A stretch of 55,240 nucleotides of DNA from Arthrobacter sp. ISL-65 (GCF_018613795.1 NZ_JAGGPN010000057.1:1-55240); one strand, 5' to 3'. Counted from the stretch's first letter, positions 8,170 through 16,417 are shown. A program made the numbers and translations. Notes: a model not told the origin generated them from the letters alone.

Positions 8170-8459
8170 TCTTGACTGTCCGGGCTACCGCCCGAGCAAA
8201 CGTCCCGGAATGTTGCTCACACCTCATTGTGGGGTCGGGGAGTACCACGTATTTGGGGGGGAGATCCCGTTTTTTCGTATGGCCGTCAGGCGAGACTGAA
8301 CTCGTCCTGGCTGGAGCTTGAGGCTGCAAACCCGAAGCTCCGGATGGCCGGGTGCGGCGCACTCCCCCCAGCAGCTTCGGACCCGGCAACACCCCTCCGC
8401 TCGAGGGCGGCACTCCGGGGTCTGTCAATTATTCGGTGTAACTGGGGTTGTTGCTTTTT
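8170..8459. other. Gene-poor gap
   Basis: No gene seen. Confidence 0.35.
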
Positions 8460-8700
8460 CTAGTTCCTACCTGCGGTCAGGCGTCCGTCGAAGGTGATTG
8501 GAAGGCGTTCAGGGCGGCCTTCCAGCGGTTGCTCCAGCGTCTTCGGCCTTTGCCGGTGGGGTCCAGGCTCATGATCGCGAGGTAGATGCACTTCAGCGCC
8601 GCTTGTTCGGTGGGGAAATGTCCGCGGGCGTTCACCGCCCGGCGGATCCGGGCGTTGATGCTCTCGATTGCATGAAGCGGTCGCCCCGGTGCCGGTGCGA
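8460..8700 (-). pseudogene. IS256-family transposase, C-terminal remnant
   Basis: The minus strand encodes AIESINARIRRAVNARGHFP followed by TEQAALKCIYLAIMSLDPTG and RWSNRWKAALNAF, the conserved C-terminal end of IS256-type DDE transposases. The last residues (ITFDGRL, then the stop) lie in a second frame, so a frameshift near 8497 separates them. The catalytic Asp residues and all upstream parts are missing. The element is a dead 3-prime fragment, and no terminal repeat was identified. Confidence 0.75.
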
Positions 8701-8822
8701 GAAGGTGCTGGACAATTCGACCCGCTAAATGGCTGCCTGCCAAGAACTTCGGACCTATTATGGCCGAGATCGGACAGCAGGCCAGGCCCGTCCTCTCCAA
8801 CCAACAGAAACGGAGGCGCAAT

Positions 8823-9173
8823 ATGTCCGGGTACTTCGAAATTATCGATGCCCCTGATGGAGGATTCCGCGCTCGGCTCCGAGGGCCGTCGGGCGAACTC
8901 CTGGCCGTGTCAGAGATCTTTCCGACGAAGCGTCAGGCGGCGGCCGGCATAGGTCTCATTAGGGAGGTTGCCGGGACCGGCCTCATCCGGGACATGTCCT
9001 CAGGGCATCGCGGGGAGCCGTTCCGGCGTAGGCTTCGGCTCCTTCGGGCACAATCCGGTCACACCGGGGTTGGCCACCTTCGGACGCATCCAGATCCTGA
9101 GGTCAGCGGCACCGCCCCCGCCAGGACGACTTTGCAACGGGCCGGTTCACGCCGCTGGCATTCTGTCACCTGA
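8823..9173 (+). CDS. DUF1508 (YegP-like) protein, aberrant C-terminus
   Basis: Residues 1-53 are a DUF1508 unit: GYFEIIDAPDGGFRARLRGPSG, ELLAVSEIFPTKRQAAAGIG, and EVAGTGLIRD at the end. The normal family length is 55-60 residues, but this frame stays open to residue 116 through Arg/His-rich sequence unlike any domain (FRRRLRLLRAQSGHTG), which suggests a lost stop or an early frameshift. The start is supported by ACGGAGGCGCAAT. It is the second DUF1508 gene in this window, and both have the same kind of run-on tail. Function of the domain is unknown. Confidence 0.6.
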   Translation: MSGYFEIIDAPDGGFRARLRGPSGELLAVSEIFPTKRQAAAGIGLIREVAGTGLIRDMSSGHRGEPFRRRLRLLRAQSGHTGVGHLRTHPDPEVSGTAPARTTLQRAGSRRWHSVT

Positions 9174-9326
9174 CGCCCAGTGGCGCAGCAGGGTGCTATT
9201 TCGATGAGAAAGCCGGCCAGGCTTTAGTCCGGTCTGGCCTTCGCTTATTGAGAACTGGGCGCGCCTCAGCGACCATCTACTCAGAGGTGAGCGCTGTGGG
9301 GCTTGCCGCTTATTCGTCTGACACCC

Positions 9327-9610
9327 CGAGGAGAAATTAGCCCTCTGTGGTCCGCTTACGATGACGCTGATTCGGCCGCTGGGCTTGATCACGGCGAAGC
9401 CGGCGCCTTGGATGGCGGCGGCGATGAGGATCTCTTTCAGGTCGTAGCCGCAGATAGGGGTCTGGGGGCCTCGTTCCGGTCCCCTGGCGCGGCGTGCTTC
9501 CAGACCTGTTTAAAAGACCTGCCCGGTAATGATGCCTCCGGCCCGCCTGGGGCCAGGCCGATGGGGCGGTACACGATTTTCGCTGGTCTGGTGGTCTCTT
9601 TGTGGGTCAT
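9327..9610 (-). pseudogene. DUF4235 protein gene, frameshifted
   Basis: The minus strand has a good ribosome-binding site (GGAGGGATGTC) and an ATG at 9610 opening MTHKETTRPAKIVYRPIGL, then FKQVWKHA, both typical of DUF4235 membrane proteins. That frame ends at 9437, and the family's second half (YDLKEILIAAAIQGAGFAVIK) continues in another frame, so at least one frameshift has occurred near 9440. The middle segment between RPIGL and FKQVWK is also unlike the family, suggesting a second compensating pair of shifts. The 3-prime end is approximate. Confidence 0.6.
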
Positions 9611-9722
9611 GACATCCCTCCGGGGCAACAGGCGTCGGGTCATCGCGGGCAGCATTGCCGCGGTGGCTTGCAAAACTAAGGCGTTCGAATGACCGAATCT
9701 GTTGGAGCTGACGGGTTTAGGG

Positions 9723-10439
9723 TTACGCCTTAAGCTGGAGCTCCGGGCATATCACCCTGTTGGATTCAAGCCAGAACAGCAGCAGGTCTGTGTCCTTGGC
9801 TCGTGGTTCCAGTGCCTTCGCACCCTCCAGGAACTTGGTTGAATCAGCTTTGAGGTCCATGTACATGCAGGAAAGCAGTCCGAGGCGGGCGATCCGGCCA
9901 TCTGGAAGCTTCGCCGAGCCGCCCCTGCCCAGAGTTCCCAGCCGGTCCGAATTCACGAATCCTTCCAGCTTGTCACCCCATTTATCAAAGGCTTCCGTGA
10001 CTCCCTTATCGCAGGCGTTCACGGACAGGTCGGAGCAGGCGTATTTCTTGCCGTTGATTTGAATGGTTTTGGGATCCGAATGTGGTCTGGTGGCCACGGG
10101 AGAATCAGTAGGTGTTCCTGTTCCGGTTTCTGTACTGGGCGCTGGTTCTGTTCCCGTGGCCGTCGCGGACTCTGTTCCGGTGGCCGTCGTTGACTCGGTT
10201 CCCGTGGCGGTAGCGGACTCTGTAGCGGTCGTCTCGGGCGTCGGCGTTGATGTTTCGGTGGAGGTGTTTGTTTCGGGTGCCGTGGGCAGGAGTCCTGGCT
10301 CGGTCTGTGACTGGCTGGGTGTCACTGTCACTGTCTGGGTGGCAGTGGTGGCGGGAGCGGCAAATGGGCCGCCGCCGCAGGCTGAGAGGACTGGAAGAAG
10401 GCAAAGCCCGATAAGGACAGGTGATCGTTTTTTCTGCAT
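9723..10439 (-). CDS. Secreted lipoprotein with Thr/Ser/Glu-rich repeats
   Basis: A 238-residue exported lipoprotein. Residues 1-22 are a signal peptide (KKRSPVLIGLCLLPV) with the lipobox L-S-A-C, so the mature N-terminal Cys would be lipidated and held on the outer face of the membrane. Residues 30-115 are a Thr/Ser/Glu/Pro-rich spacer containing three tandem octapeptides TES(A/T)TATG. The C-terminal domain (about 125-238) carries four Cys residues (YACSDLSVNACDKG, LLSCMYMD, RVICPELQ), which could form two disulfides. The domain family is not recognised. The gene stands alone, facing left. The spacer resembles cell-wall-spanning linkers of Gram-positive lipoproteins. Confidence 0.75.
   Translation of the reverse strand: MQKKRSPVLIGLCLLPVLSACGGGPFAAPATTATQTVTVTPSQSQTEPGLLPTAPETNTSTETSTPTPETTATESATATGTESTTATGTESATATGTEPAPSTETGTGTPTDSPVATRPHSDPKTIQINGKKYACSDLSVNACDKGVTEAFDKWGDKLEGFVNSDRLGTLGRGGSAKLPDGRIARLGLLSCMYMDLKADSTKFLEGAKALEPRAKDTDLLLFWLESNRVICPELQLKA
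10150..10221. repeat. Three tandem 24-bp repeats inside lipoprotein gene
   Basis: Units at 10150-10173, 10174-10197 and 10198-10221 each start GTTCC(C/G)GTGGC and encode TES(A/T)TATG on the minus strand. Whole-codon units mean copy number could vary without breaking the frame. Confidence 0.7.
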
Positions 10440-10840
10440 GACGTTGTTCCGACGGTTGTTGTGGCCGGTTGGGGCGAGCGGCCGTAAGCGTTGATGCGCT
10501 ACGGTTCCGCGTTGAAACGAGAAGCTGAAACAAACAAGGGGGGGTGTTCCTGATTACGAGTTCAGGCAGCTGACTCATCCTCGTGTCGCTGCCTTGCAGC
10601 CTTCACCGCACCTTCCTACCGGGGGCGGGAATAACCCGATGAGCCATCAAAGTACGCCCGGTCATTGGGGGTGTCAAGAACTCCTGGCCGGAACTGAAAC
10701 GCCGCCCGCCAGAGTGCTCAGCGCCGTCATGACGGAGGCGTAAGTTAGCTCCCAGCACGGCCTCCCGGTCCCGCAGCAAGGGCGCCCCCGTTCAGCTGAT
10801 CAAAGGGCATTGGATAGACACGTGATGGCAGGATGAAGGC
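10440..10840. other. Gene-poor gap
   Basis: Intergenic region between the lipoprotein and the divergent DUF6221 gene; it must hold both promoters, but none was assigned. Confidence 0.4.
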
Positions 10841-11236
10841 ATGGACATCGTTGATTTCCTCGAAGCACGAATCAGTGAAGACGAAGCCGTCGCCAGGGCG
10901 GCGTCCCCCGCACCCTGGGAGTGGTTTACCAAAGACGGAAATCCCGCCCCTGCTCTTTACGGCGCGGACGAACAGACCGTGCTCGATGCGTACTCTGGCC
11001 ACGCGCCGGGATATCTGTCCTGCAAAGCCGAAGACCGCGTCTATATCGCGCAGTTCAACCCGGGCCGCATCCTCGCTGAATGCGCTGCGAAACGGCAGAT
11101 GCTTGCCAATGTCCCGCTCGTAGTCACCGACATGGCCAGCGAGGTCGGCGCAACCAGTGAATTCGTCCTCATGTGCATGGCGTCCCCATACAGGGACCAC
11201 CCCGACTACCAAGACGGCTGGGCAATCGAACTCTGA
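10841..11236 (+). CDS. DUF6221-family protein
   Basis: A 131-residue protein with the DUF6221 pattern: MDIVDFLEARISEDEAVARA at the start, a GPW-like SPAPWEWF element, then FNPGRILAECAAKRQML and the closing PYRDHPDYQDGWAIEL. This family is frequent in actinobacteria and their phages and has no assigned function. The start codon lies in front of the invariant family N-terminus; the ribosome-binding site is weak (GGCAGGATGAAGGC). Nothing in the neighbourhood points to a pathway. Its phage links fit the accessory nature of this part of the window. Confidence 0.7.
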   Translation: MDIVDFLEARISEDEAVARAASPAPWEWFTKDGNPAPALYGADEQTVLDAYSGHAPGYLSCKAEDRVYIAQFNPGRILAECAAKRQMLANVPLVVTDMASEVGATSEFVLMCMASPYRDHPDYQDGWAIEL

Positions 11237-11369
11237 AGCCGATACGCTTCAGCGTTACTACGAATTTCTTGGAAGGCGCCGAAGATGCTGCAGCGGTTGC
11301 CGCCTTGTCGTGCTGCAGGCCGCTTATGGCCAGCGCCGAGAAACTCGTTCGCTCCATAGCCGGCCGCGA

Positions 11370-11830
11370 TGACGAAACGCTGCAGAGCCGTCCGAGGCCC
11401 AGGGTGGTCCCGCGGTCACTGTCCTCGTCCGTGGCCAGTGACTGCCCTGCCGCCACAACCTTCCCGGCCGATGGGCGGAACTATTGCCATCCGCCGTCCA
11501 GCTCCAGGCTGCCAGGTCACCGCCTCGAAGCGGGATGTCCGTGCGGTGTCCAGCACCCCGTCCGGTACGGCTGGAAGCTTGCCGTCGGGTGTGTACGCGT
11601 CCGACTCCGGGCTGTTGGCGGCCCCGTATACGATGATGAACACGCCGCTGGCCGGCGTCAGTTCCGGACGTGCCCAGGGCGCCGGCGTCGCCGGGGCCAA
11701 CTCACCTGGGCCGGGAGAGCGTCAGCGGGGTGCCGCAGGCAGAACTCCGCCAAGCTGCTGCTGATGCGCAGCGTAGACGCTTCCGACACCAGCGTCACCA
11801 CGATCGCCAGCCGCGGCCTGGACGTGGTGG
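11370..11830 (-). pseudogene. Decayed membrane-sensor-like gene
   Basis: Minus-strand pieces in several frames line up in order: EASTLRISSSLAEFCLRH, then LTPASGVFIIVYGAANSPES, then LPAVPDGVLDTARTSRFEAV with TWQPGAGRRMAIV, then VVAAGQSLATDEDSDR. The pattern 'asset with stored value, PxGVLDxxR, VTWQPxxGxR, AGxSL' is what I associate with the extracytoplasmic part of actinobacterial sensor proteins; this is from memory. No intact reading frame joins them. A long plus-strand frame across the same DNA has no protein character and was rejected. Confidence 0.3.
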
Positions 11831-11836
11831 CACGCC

Positions 11837-12016
11837 TTATCCGGCGTCGAAGCTTTCGTCATCGTCATTGGGCGATTTCTCCTGTGGAAGGTCGTTGCCG
11901 CTGCCGTCCGGAATGGCTGCGGCATCCTGACCTGATTCCGACGAGACGGGCGCCGATTCCTCGGAATCGCCGCCTGGGATCATCTCCGATTCAGCCCGGT
12001 GGTCTTCCTGCGTCAT
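11837..12016 (-). CDS. Small acidic hypothetical protein
   Basis: A 59-residue acidic, probably disordered protein (QEDHRAESEMIPGGDSEES near the start, NDDDESFDAG at the end). The ATG at 12016 follows CAGGAGGAAGC, a strong ribosome-binding site; the frame is open much further upstream, but that part has no protein character. Similar small Asp/Glu/Ser-rich proteins (see 7407) occur in this window. No function known. Confidence 0.45.
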   Translation of the reverse strand: MTQEDHRAESEMIPGGDSEESAPVSSESGQDAAAIPDGSGNDLPQEKSPNDDDESFDAG

Positions 12017-12596
12017 GCTTCCTCCTGCTGTGGATTTGCTGATATCGCTTCCTGATCTGAACGGTTCGGTCTGCCATAGGAGCTCGGTCCGCGGCATCAA
12101 ACAATAATCAGCAAACTTACCAAATGTTGTTGACCGCGCAACAGGAGGCCTCGCCCCTTGGGGCCGTGAAACGCGCTCTACCCGGAGCGGTACGCGTTCC
12201 CAATCGTGCCACGGCAGAAAGAAAATCCTGTCTTTGCGCCGCGGTATGGGATTCCTGCCTGCGCTTTCCACGTGCTTCGGCAGGGCGAACCGATTGCTCG
12301 GCGCAAGGAGACTTCTTCGCCGTGAAGAGCTGCCATGGCCGAAGACGGCGACAAGGGAATAGTCCAGGCGGAATACGAATTCTGCGGGGACATATGCGCC
12401 CGTAATGGACGAGCTCCGGCCCGGCCGACGGGAGTAGGTCACCTTCGGCCGTGCAGCTGGGAGGACCTGTTTTTCGCCACACTCGGGCCGATTCCAGAAC
12501 GCCGATAACCGGCCTTTCGTCAACCTGAGGCCGGCGTTGGACCAGATTCTCGAGGTCAGCGGGGTCCAAATTTCCTGCAGGACACCACAACCAGCA
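12017..12596. other. Gene-poor gap
   Basis: No recognisable gene. Contains at 12497-12514 the sequence GAACGCCGATAACCGGCC, which recurs exactly at 53957-53974. Confidence 0.4.
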
Positions 12597-14240
12597 TCAC
12601 TTTGGCGGACGAATTGGGCTGGCGGGGTTGATCACGTCATCAGGATCAACGAAGTCGTAGCTGCGTCGTTTTTTTAATGCATATACCTCGTCGGGATCCT
12701 TCGTCAAATGCCGCTGTCTGACAATGCCATCGTTCAGCTCCTGCTTCAGCCAGGACGGATCTGGCGGGCCGTTTCTTATGGGACTTACATCTGCGACGCG
12801 GGGATAAAGCGCCTGAGCCGACATAAGCAATGTTTCTATGCGTCTTGTTCGTCGTTCATCGTATGGCCGTGCCAAGCCCTGATACTTTATACGCAAAGCA
12901 AGATCTATGGCGAAGGCCAGATCCATGTCGCCCGCCGCGCCGCGATGGTAACCAATCTCTCTTTCGAAGCGTTCAAGAACCTGCTCACATTCGCCGGATT
13001 TCAGCGGCGCCGACCATACTACCCCCCAACTGACACTGGAAGATGACAACAGATCCTCACGAAAGGTCTCGGTGGAATCTTCGAGTAGAATTCTTACGAC
13101 ATGCCATGTAAGGTCTTCGCTCGGCCCTATTGACTGCGAAGCGAGAATAAGGTTGCTGGACAGCTTCCATGTCTGCGGCTTTTTATTTAGCATCGATAAC
13201 GTAAGGTTTTGAGCTTCTTCTTCCAAGCCGTAGGGGATGGACCGCTCAAAAATGTTCTCCACAGCGCTTATGTTCGCGAGCGGATTTGCAGAGCTCTCCC
13301 GATGTGCCTCATCGATCATCATCTTGCTGACAAATAAGGGGGCGGCATTGTCCCGTCCCCCGTCAGCCGTCTCTACTTTGTTAGCCAAGGTGGCAAGGAG
13401 GGCGCCGGTCGAGGTGATTGGGGCAAAACCTGTTCCTGCCCGGTTTGACCATGGCGACCCTAGCCCGCCTTCGCTGTCCGGGGGATCCAAAACAATAGTC
13501 TTGAGGCCCGCGGCCTCGTATAAGGCCTCCAGGACAGGGTTCGATTTCAACCGAAGTATGTAGGATTGACGGCGGTCCGCCGCCGGTATGTCCATCATCA
13601 TCTGATTGAGTTTGAACCAAATAATGCGGATATTAATATCCCGAAAGCTATATCCCATGAAAAGCACGGAACGGCCAAGAAGATCAGCCCGAAACTTGAT
13701 GTCCATTGGTGAATCGAAGTCGAGCCGCTTGTAATACGAGGATTCCGTTAGTACTAGCGTGTCCTCGTGACGTAGATCGCCGTGATACTTAACAATCTGG
13801 GTGGCAGTACCTGACGCCTCTGATACATCTCGGCCCAGTGCGATAGCCCGGTACGGTACCCCTAGGCGCCTGTATGAATCTTCTATAAGCTCATCATAGT
13901 TTGTGGTGTAAATCTGAGGGGCCTTTAGATTCACTAGCTCCACGTGACTAGTTGATCTAGTGATATCACCTGTATGGTGAAGGTTTTTTGCAATAAAATG
14001 CCGGAGCGGGCCAATTTTTTTATTGGACTTGAGGTAAAGATACTCAGCGATTTGCAAGTGGTCGTCATTAGCGTAATTGGCTATCTCTTCATACGTCAAT
14101 GATGGTTCAACTTCAGCCGCAATCTGGCGCAGCAACGAGTCCCAGTCTGGAAGGCCTATCGGCGCGGAGAAACCTGCACCAATGAAGGGAATAAGGCGTC
14201 GTTCTGTGGCTGCAGCAATAAGATCACTGGGAATTTCCAC
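12597..14240 (-). CDS. SIR2-domain protein, candidate NADase defence effector
   Basis: A 547-residue protein with an N-terminal SIR2_2-type domain (about residues 1-260). Visible motifs: RLIPFIGAGFSAPIGLPDW with GAGFS at 21-25, YTTNYDELIE with TTNYD at 112-116, KYHGD at 151-155 carrying the catalytic-type His153, and MGYSFRDINI at 195-204. In bacterial defence proteins this fold degrades NAD+ to stop phage spread. The C-terminal half (270-547) matches nothing I recognise and may be the sensor. GTG at 14240 was preferred: it follows AGGGCTCGAT and gives the usual MEIPSDL start; a GTG at 14285 is the alternative. The gene is visibly AT-richer than its surroundings, a sign of transfer. It lies downstream of a HEPN-like gene on the same strand. 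Confidence 0.8.
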   Translation of the reverse strand: MEIPSDLIAAATERRLIPFIGAGFSAPIGLPDWDSLLRQIAAEVEPSLTYEEIANYANDDHLQIAEYLYLKSNKKIGPLRHFIAKNLHHTGDITRSTSHVELVNLKAPQIYTTNYDELIEDSYRRLGVPYRAIALGRDVSEASGTATQIVKYHGDLRHEDTLVLTESSYYKRLDFDSPMDIKFRADLLGRSVLFMGYSFRDINIRIIWFKLNQMMMDIPAADRRQSYILRLKSNPVLEALYEAAGLKTIVLDPPDSEGGLGSPWSNRAGTGFAPITSTGALLATLANKVETADGGRDNAAPLFVSKMMIDEAHRESSANPLANISAVENIFERSIPYGLEEEAQNLTLSMLNKKPQTWKLSSNLILASQSIGPSEDLTWHVVRILLEDSTETFREDLLSSSSVSWGVVWSAPLKSGECEQVLERFEREIGYHRGAAGDMDLAFAIDLALRIKYQGLARPYDERRTRRIETLLMSAQALYPRVADVSPIRNGPPDPSWLKQELNDGIVRQRHLTKDPDEVYALKKRRSYDFVDPDDVINPASPIRPPK

Positions 14241-14366
14241 ATCGAGCCCTGTTCGCTTATGACTTACGTATGGGCAGGCTATCACGGCATGGAAGTTGCC
14301 GGCGTCTTTTTACATGCGGAAGCCAAGGGGGATTAACGTGGAAGATGTCCGGGATGCGGTTTCCGA

Positions 14367-14825
14367 TCAGGAGATGCCCATCTTGTCCCCAAGGTAGTTT
14401 CCAAGGGCTACCTCGATGGCGATCAGATGCTGGGTCTGCGAAGCGATCATCTCGGGTGTGATGTTGTCCGCCATCTCATAACCAGGCGACTGTGACGACT
14501 TATCGTGGTGGCGCTTCATAACCATTGCAACTGTGTCCGAGAGGAATGACCACTCACCGTGCATAAATAGGTTCCTCGTCTTCGTCAACTCGTCGAGGGC
14601 ATCGCACATTTCCTGGAAGTTCGGAGAATCAAAGCACTCACGGAGCGCTGCTATCCACTGTTTACCGCTACGGCTCCAGTCGCCCTTCATCATTTCGGCA
14701 TAGCCGTGATGCACGACGATCAACTCGCCAGCTACGCCTTCCACGTCCGCGAATACGAATGCGAACCTGCCAAGCTCCGCACAAAATCGTGGCGGATACC
14801 AACCCCAGCCCTTCGTCTTCGTCAT
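14367..14825 (-). CDS. HEPN-like small protein, putative partner of SIR2 protein
   Basis: A 152-residue, mainly helical protein. Its key feature is TRNLFMHGEW at residues 83-92: Arg84-Asn85-x3-His89 matches the R-x4-H (RNxxxH) active-site motif of HEPN ribonucleases, set after a helix (EMCDALDELTK) as in that fold. No specific HEPN subfamily could be named. It is transcribed just ahead of the SIR2 gene on the same strand, with about 125 bases between them, suggesting one operon. The ATG at 14825 is preferred; a TTG at 14897 would add 24 residues. HEPN assignment rests on one motif and predicted helices, so it is tentative. Confidence 0.5.
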   Translation of the reverse strand: MTKTKGWGWYPPRFCAELGRFAFVFADVEGVAGELIVVHHGYAEMMKGDWSRSGKQWIAALRECFDSPNFQEMCDALDELTKTRNLFMHGEWSFLSDTVAMVMKRHHDKSSQSPGYEMADNITPEMIASQTQHLIAIEVALGNYLGDKMGIS

Positions 14826-15188
14826 GGAAATGAAGGTTAGCTGGTCCACCCAACGAGACTGGAACCGGGACTGGGGGCCAGAGGACGCCGGTGACAAACG
14901 CCCAGCCCCATAGGTAAGACGCGACTACACCCGCAGTTAGATGCGGGATTCTCTCGTCTAGTGGCAGCCCACTTGAAACGCCGATAACAGCGATTCTGTA
15001 AAGCCGAGCAGTCATTATCGCTTCTGATGCAATGGTTGGTCTCGGCTTGGCCGCAACCCCTTTACGGTGGGACTGTTGGGACGAGTGGAAGGGTCTACCT
15101 GCGGGAACACCGGACAGGCTGCGCCGAGGTACCTCTTGAGCCTTTTGAGGCAAAGCCCCGTTAAGTGCACTTGCCCTTCGTGTCGCTC
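14826..15188. other. Gene-poor gap
   Basis: Upstream region of the HEPN-SIR2 pair and downstream end of the LacI gene. No gene recognised. Contains AACGCCGATAAC at 14977-14988, a 12-mer also found at 12498 and 53958. Confidence 0.4.
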
Positions 15189-16211
15189 TTAGCAGGCGCG
15201 CGGAGCCATCCCAGTGGACCCTCGGACGGTGAGATGCGTGGGCATGAGCGAGCGGTTACGGGTGCCGCCGCCACCCCGTGGATTCAGTTGGGCGAGCAGC
15301 ATGGACACGGCTACACGGCCTGCCTGTTCGATTGGGGAAGCCATGGTGGTCAGCGGGGGATTGCAAAAGTCCGCGCCGAAGATGTCGTCGCAGCCCACAA
15401 CACTCATGTCTTCCGGTACCCGGATGCCGCGTTCGCGCAGGCGCTGAAGCATGCCGATGGCGATAAGGTCATTGAAGGCGATGCAGGCTGTAACACCGGA
15501 GTGGACCGCTGCGTCCGCGGCGGCAGCGCCCGATTGGGTTTTGGGGGCGAACGGACCGAGCCTGCGCACATCCACCCCACGTTCCTCGGCAGCTGCAGCG
15601 AGTGCGTCCCAGCGCAGTGTGCTGGACTGGGAGGTAACCGGGCCGGCGACGTAGGCAATGCGGCTGTGCCCCAGTGAGATCAGGTGATCCAACGCCTGGC
15701 TCGTTGCGGAGGGAGTATCTATGACCACGGCGGGTACGCCGGGTACGTCGCGGTTGATCGCTACGATGGGAATTTTGGCCGCCGCGGAAAGCAGGGCCTC
15801 GTCGCTGAGTCTGGAGGCCGTGACGATGATTCCGTCCGCGCCTTTGCGCAGCTGTTCCATGCTGCTGGCCTCTACTTCGTCCGATTCCTCGGTGTCCACG
15901 AGGAGTTGGGTGTAACCCGCTGCCTTGAGCTGTAGCTGGGTTCCTCTGATGAGGTCAAAGTAGAACGGGTTGGTGATGTCCGGGACCAGGACGCCCACCG
16001 CTCCGGTCCGGCCCGAGCTCAGTGCCTTGGCTTGGATGTTCGGTATGTAGTTCAGTTCGGTGGCTACCGCTTCGATGCGGGCGCGGGTGCGGATATTGAC
16101 GCGCTCCGGAGTGGAGAGCGCACGTGAGACGGTTGAGGCGGCCACCCCGCAGATAGCAGCGATGTCGTGGATGGTGGCAGGACGGTCGGTTCCGGCTGCT
16201 TTCATCGCCAT
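15189..16211 (-). CDS. LacI-family transcriptional regulator of glycoside locus
   Basis: A 340-residue LacI/GalR protein. The helix-turn-helix and hinge occupy residues 10-65 (TIHDIAAICGVAASTVSRAL), followed by the periplasmic-binding-like effector domain with the usual GVLVPDITNPFYFDLIRG, ADGIIVTASR, DHLISLGHSRIAYVAGP, AFNDLIAIGM and GCDDIFGADFCNPPLTT. The last element, GADFCNPPLTT, is nearly identical in the second LacI protein at 26120, so the two are close paralogues and may sense related ligands. The start follows AGAGGGGAACGCT. It is divergent from the isomerase gene at 16418, and a palindromic operator lies between them. Effector unknown; a glucuronide or keto-sugar is likely from context. 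Confidence 0.9.
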   Translation of the reverse strand: MAMKAAGTDRPATIHDIAAICGVAASTVSRALSTPERVNIRTRARIEAVATELNYIPNIQAKALSSGRTGAVGVLVPDITNPFYFDLIRGTQLQLKAAGYTQLLVDTEESDEVEASSMEQLRKGADGIIVTASRLSDEALLSAAAKIPIVAINRDVPGVPAVVIDTPSATSQALDHLISLGHSRIAYVAGPVTSQSSTLRWDALAAAAEERGVDVRRLGPFAPKTQSGAAAADAAVHSGVTACIAFNDLIAIGMLQRLRERGIRVPEDMSVVGCDDIFGADFCNPPLTTMASPIEQAGRVAVSMLLAQLNPRGGGGTRNRSLMPTHLTVRGSTGMAPRAC

Positions 16212-16232
16212 AGCGTTCCCCTCTGAACGGCG

Positions 16233-16248
16233 TCACAGGTCTTTGTGA
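16233..16248. promoter_or_regulatory. TCACA-N6-TGTGA inverted repeat
   Basis: TCACAGGTCTTTGTGA lies in the divergent region. A relative, TCACGATCTTTGTGA, lies at 16340-16354 on the other side of the LacI operator. They may be sites for a second regulator; evidence is symmetry only. Confidence 0.3.
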
Positions 16249-16296
16249 CCATTGCCACAGCCACATACAACTCAGAGTGCCACAAAACCTACGCGC

Positions 16297-16336
16297 TTGG
16301 CAACCGGTTGTCAGATGCATGCAGAATGTCTAGACT
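16297..16336 (+). promoter_or_regulatory. Promoter with LacI-type operator (site 1)
   Basis: The operator TTGGCAACCGGTTGTCA is at 16297-16313, with palindromic core CAACCGGTTG. Its right half supplies the -35 box TTGTCA (16308-16313); a -10 box TAGACT (16331-16336) follows at exactly 17 bp. A repressor bound here would block RNA polymerase. The predicted transcript starts near 16343 and leads to the gene at 16418. Confidence 0.65.
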
Positions 16337-16417
16337 CAGTCACGATCTTTGTGAACCGAATCACCGCGCGTCGAGCAGATCCATATTGTCCTCGTCGCCC
16401 CGTCAAAGGAGACCTGC

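Noticed and set aside
11173..12042. Plus-strand open frame of 289 codons
   Set aside because: Composition is Arg/Pro/Cys-rich without any domain, and minus-strand pieces across it look more protein-like. Treated as a shadow.
12498..14988. AACGCCGATAAC on both sides of the SIR2/HEPN genes as attachment-site repeats
   Set aside because: Twelve bases is within chance for a 55-kb GC-rich window, no integrase gene or tRNA is present, and a third copy lies far away.
14668..15153. Minus-strand open frame overlapping the HEPN-like gene
   Set aside because: Wrong frame for the conserved helical protein; no motif and no ribosome-binding site.
16233..16354. TCACA...TGTGA elements as CRP/GlxR sites
   Set aside because: The half-sites are in the opposite order to the CRP consensus TGTGA-N6-TCACA; kept only as an unassigned dyad.
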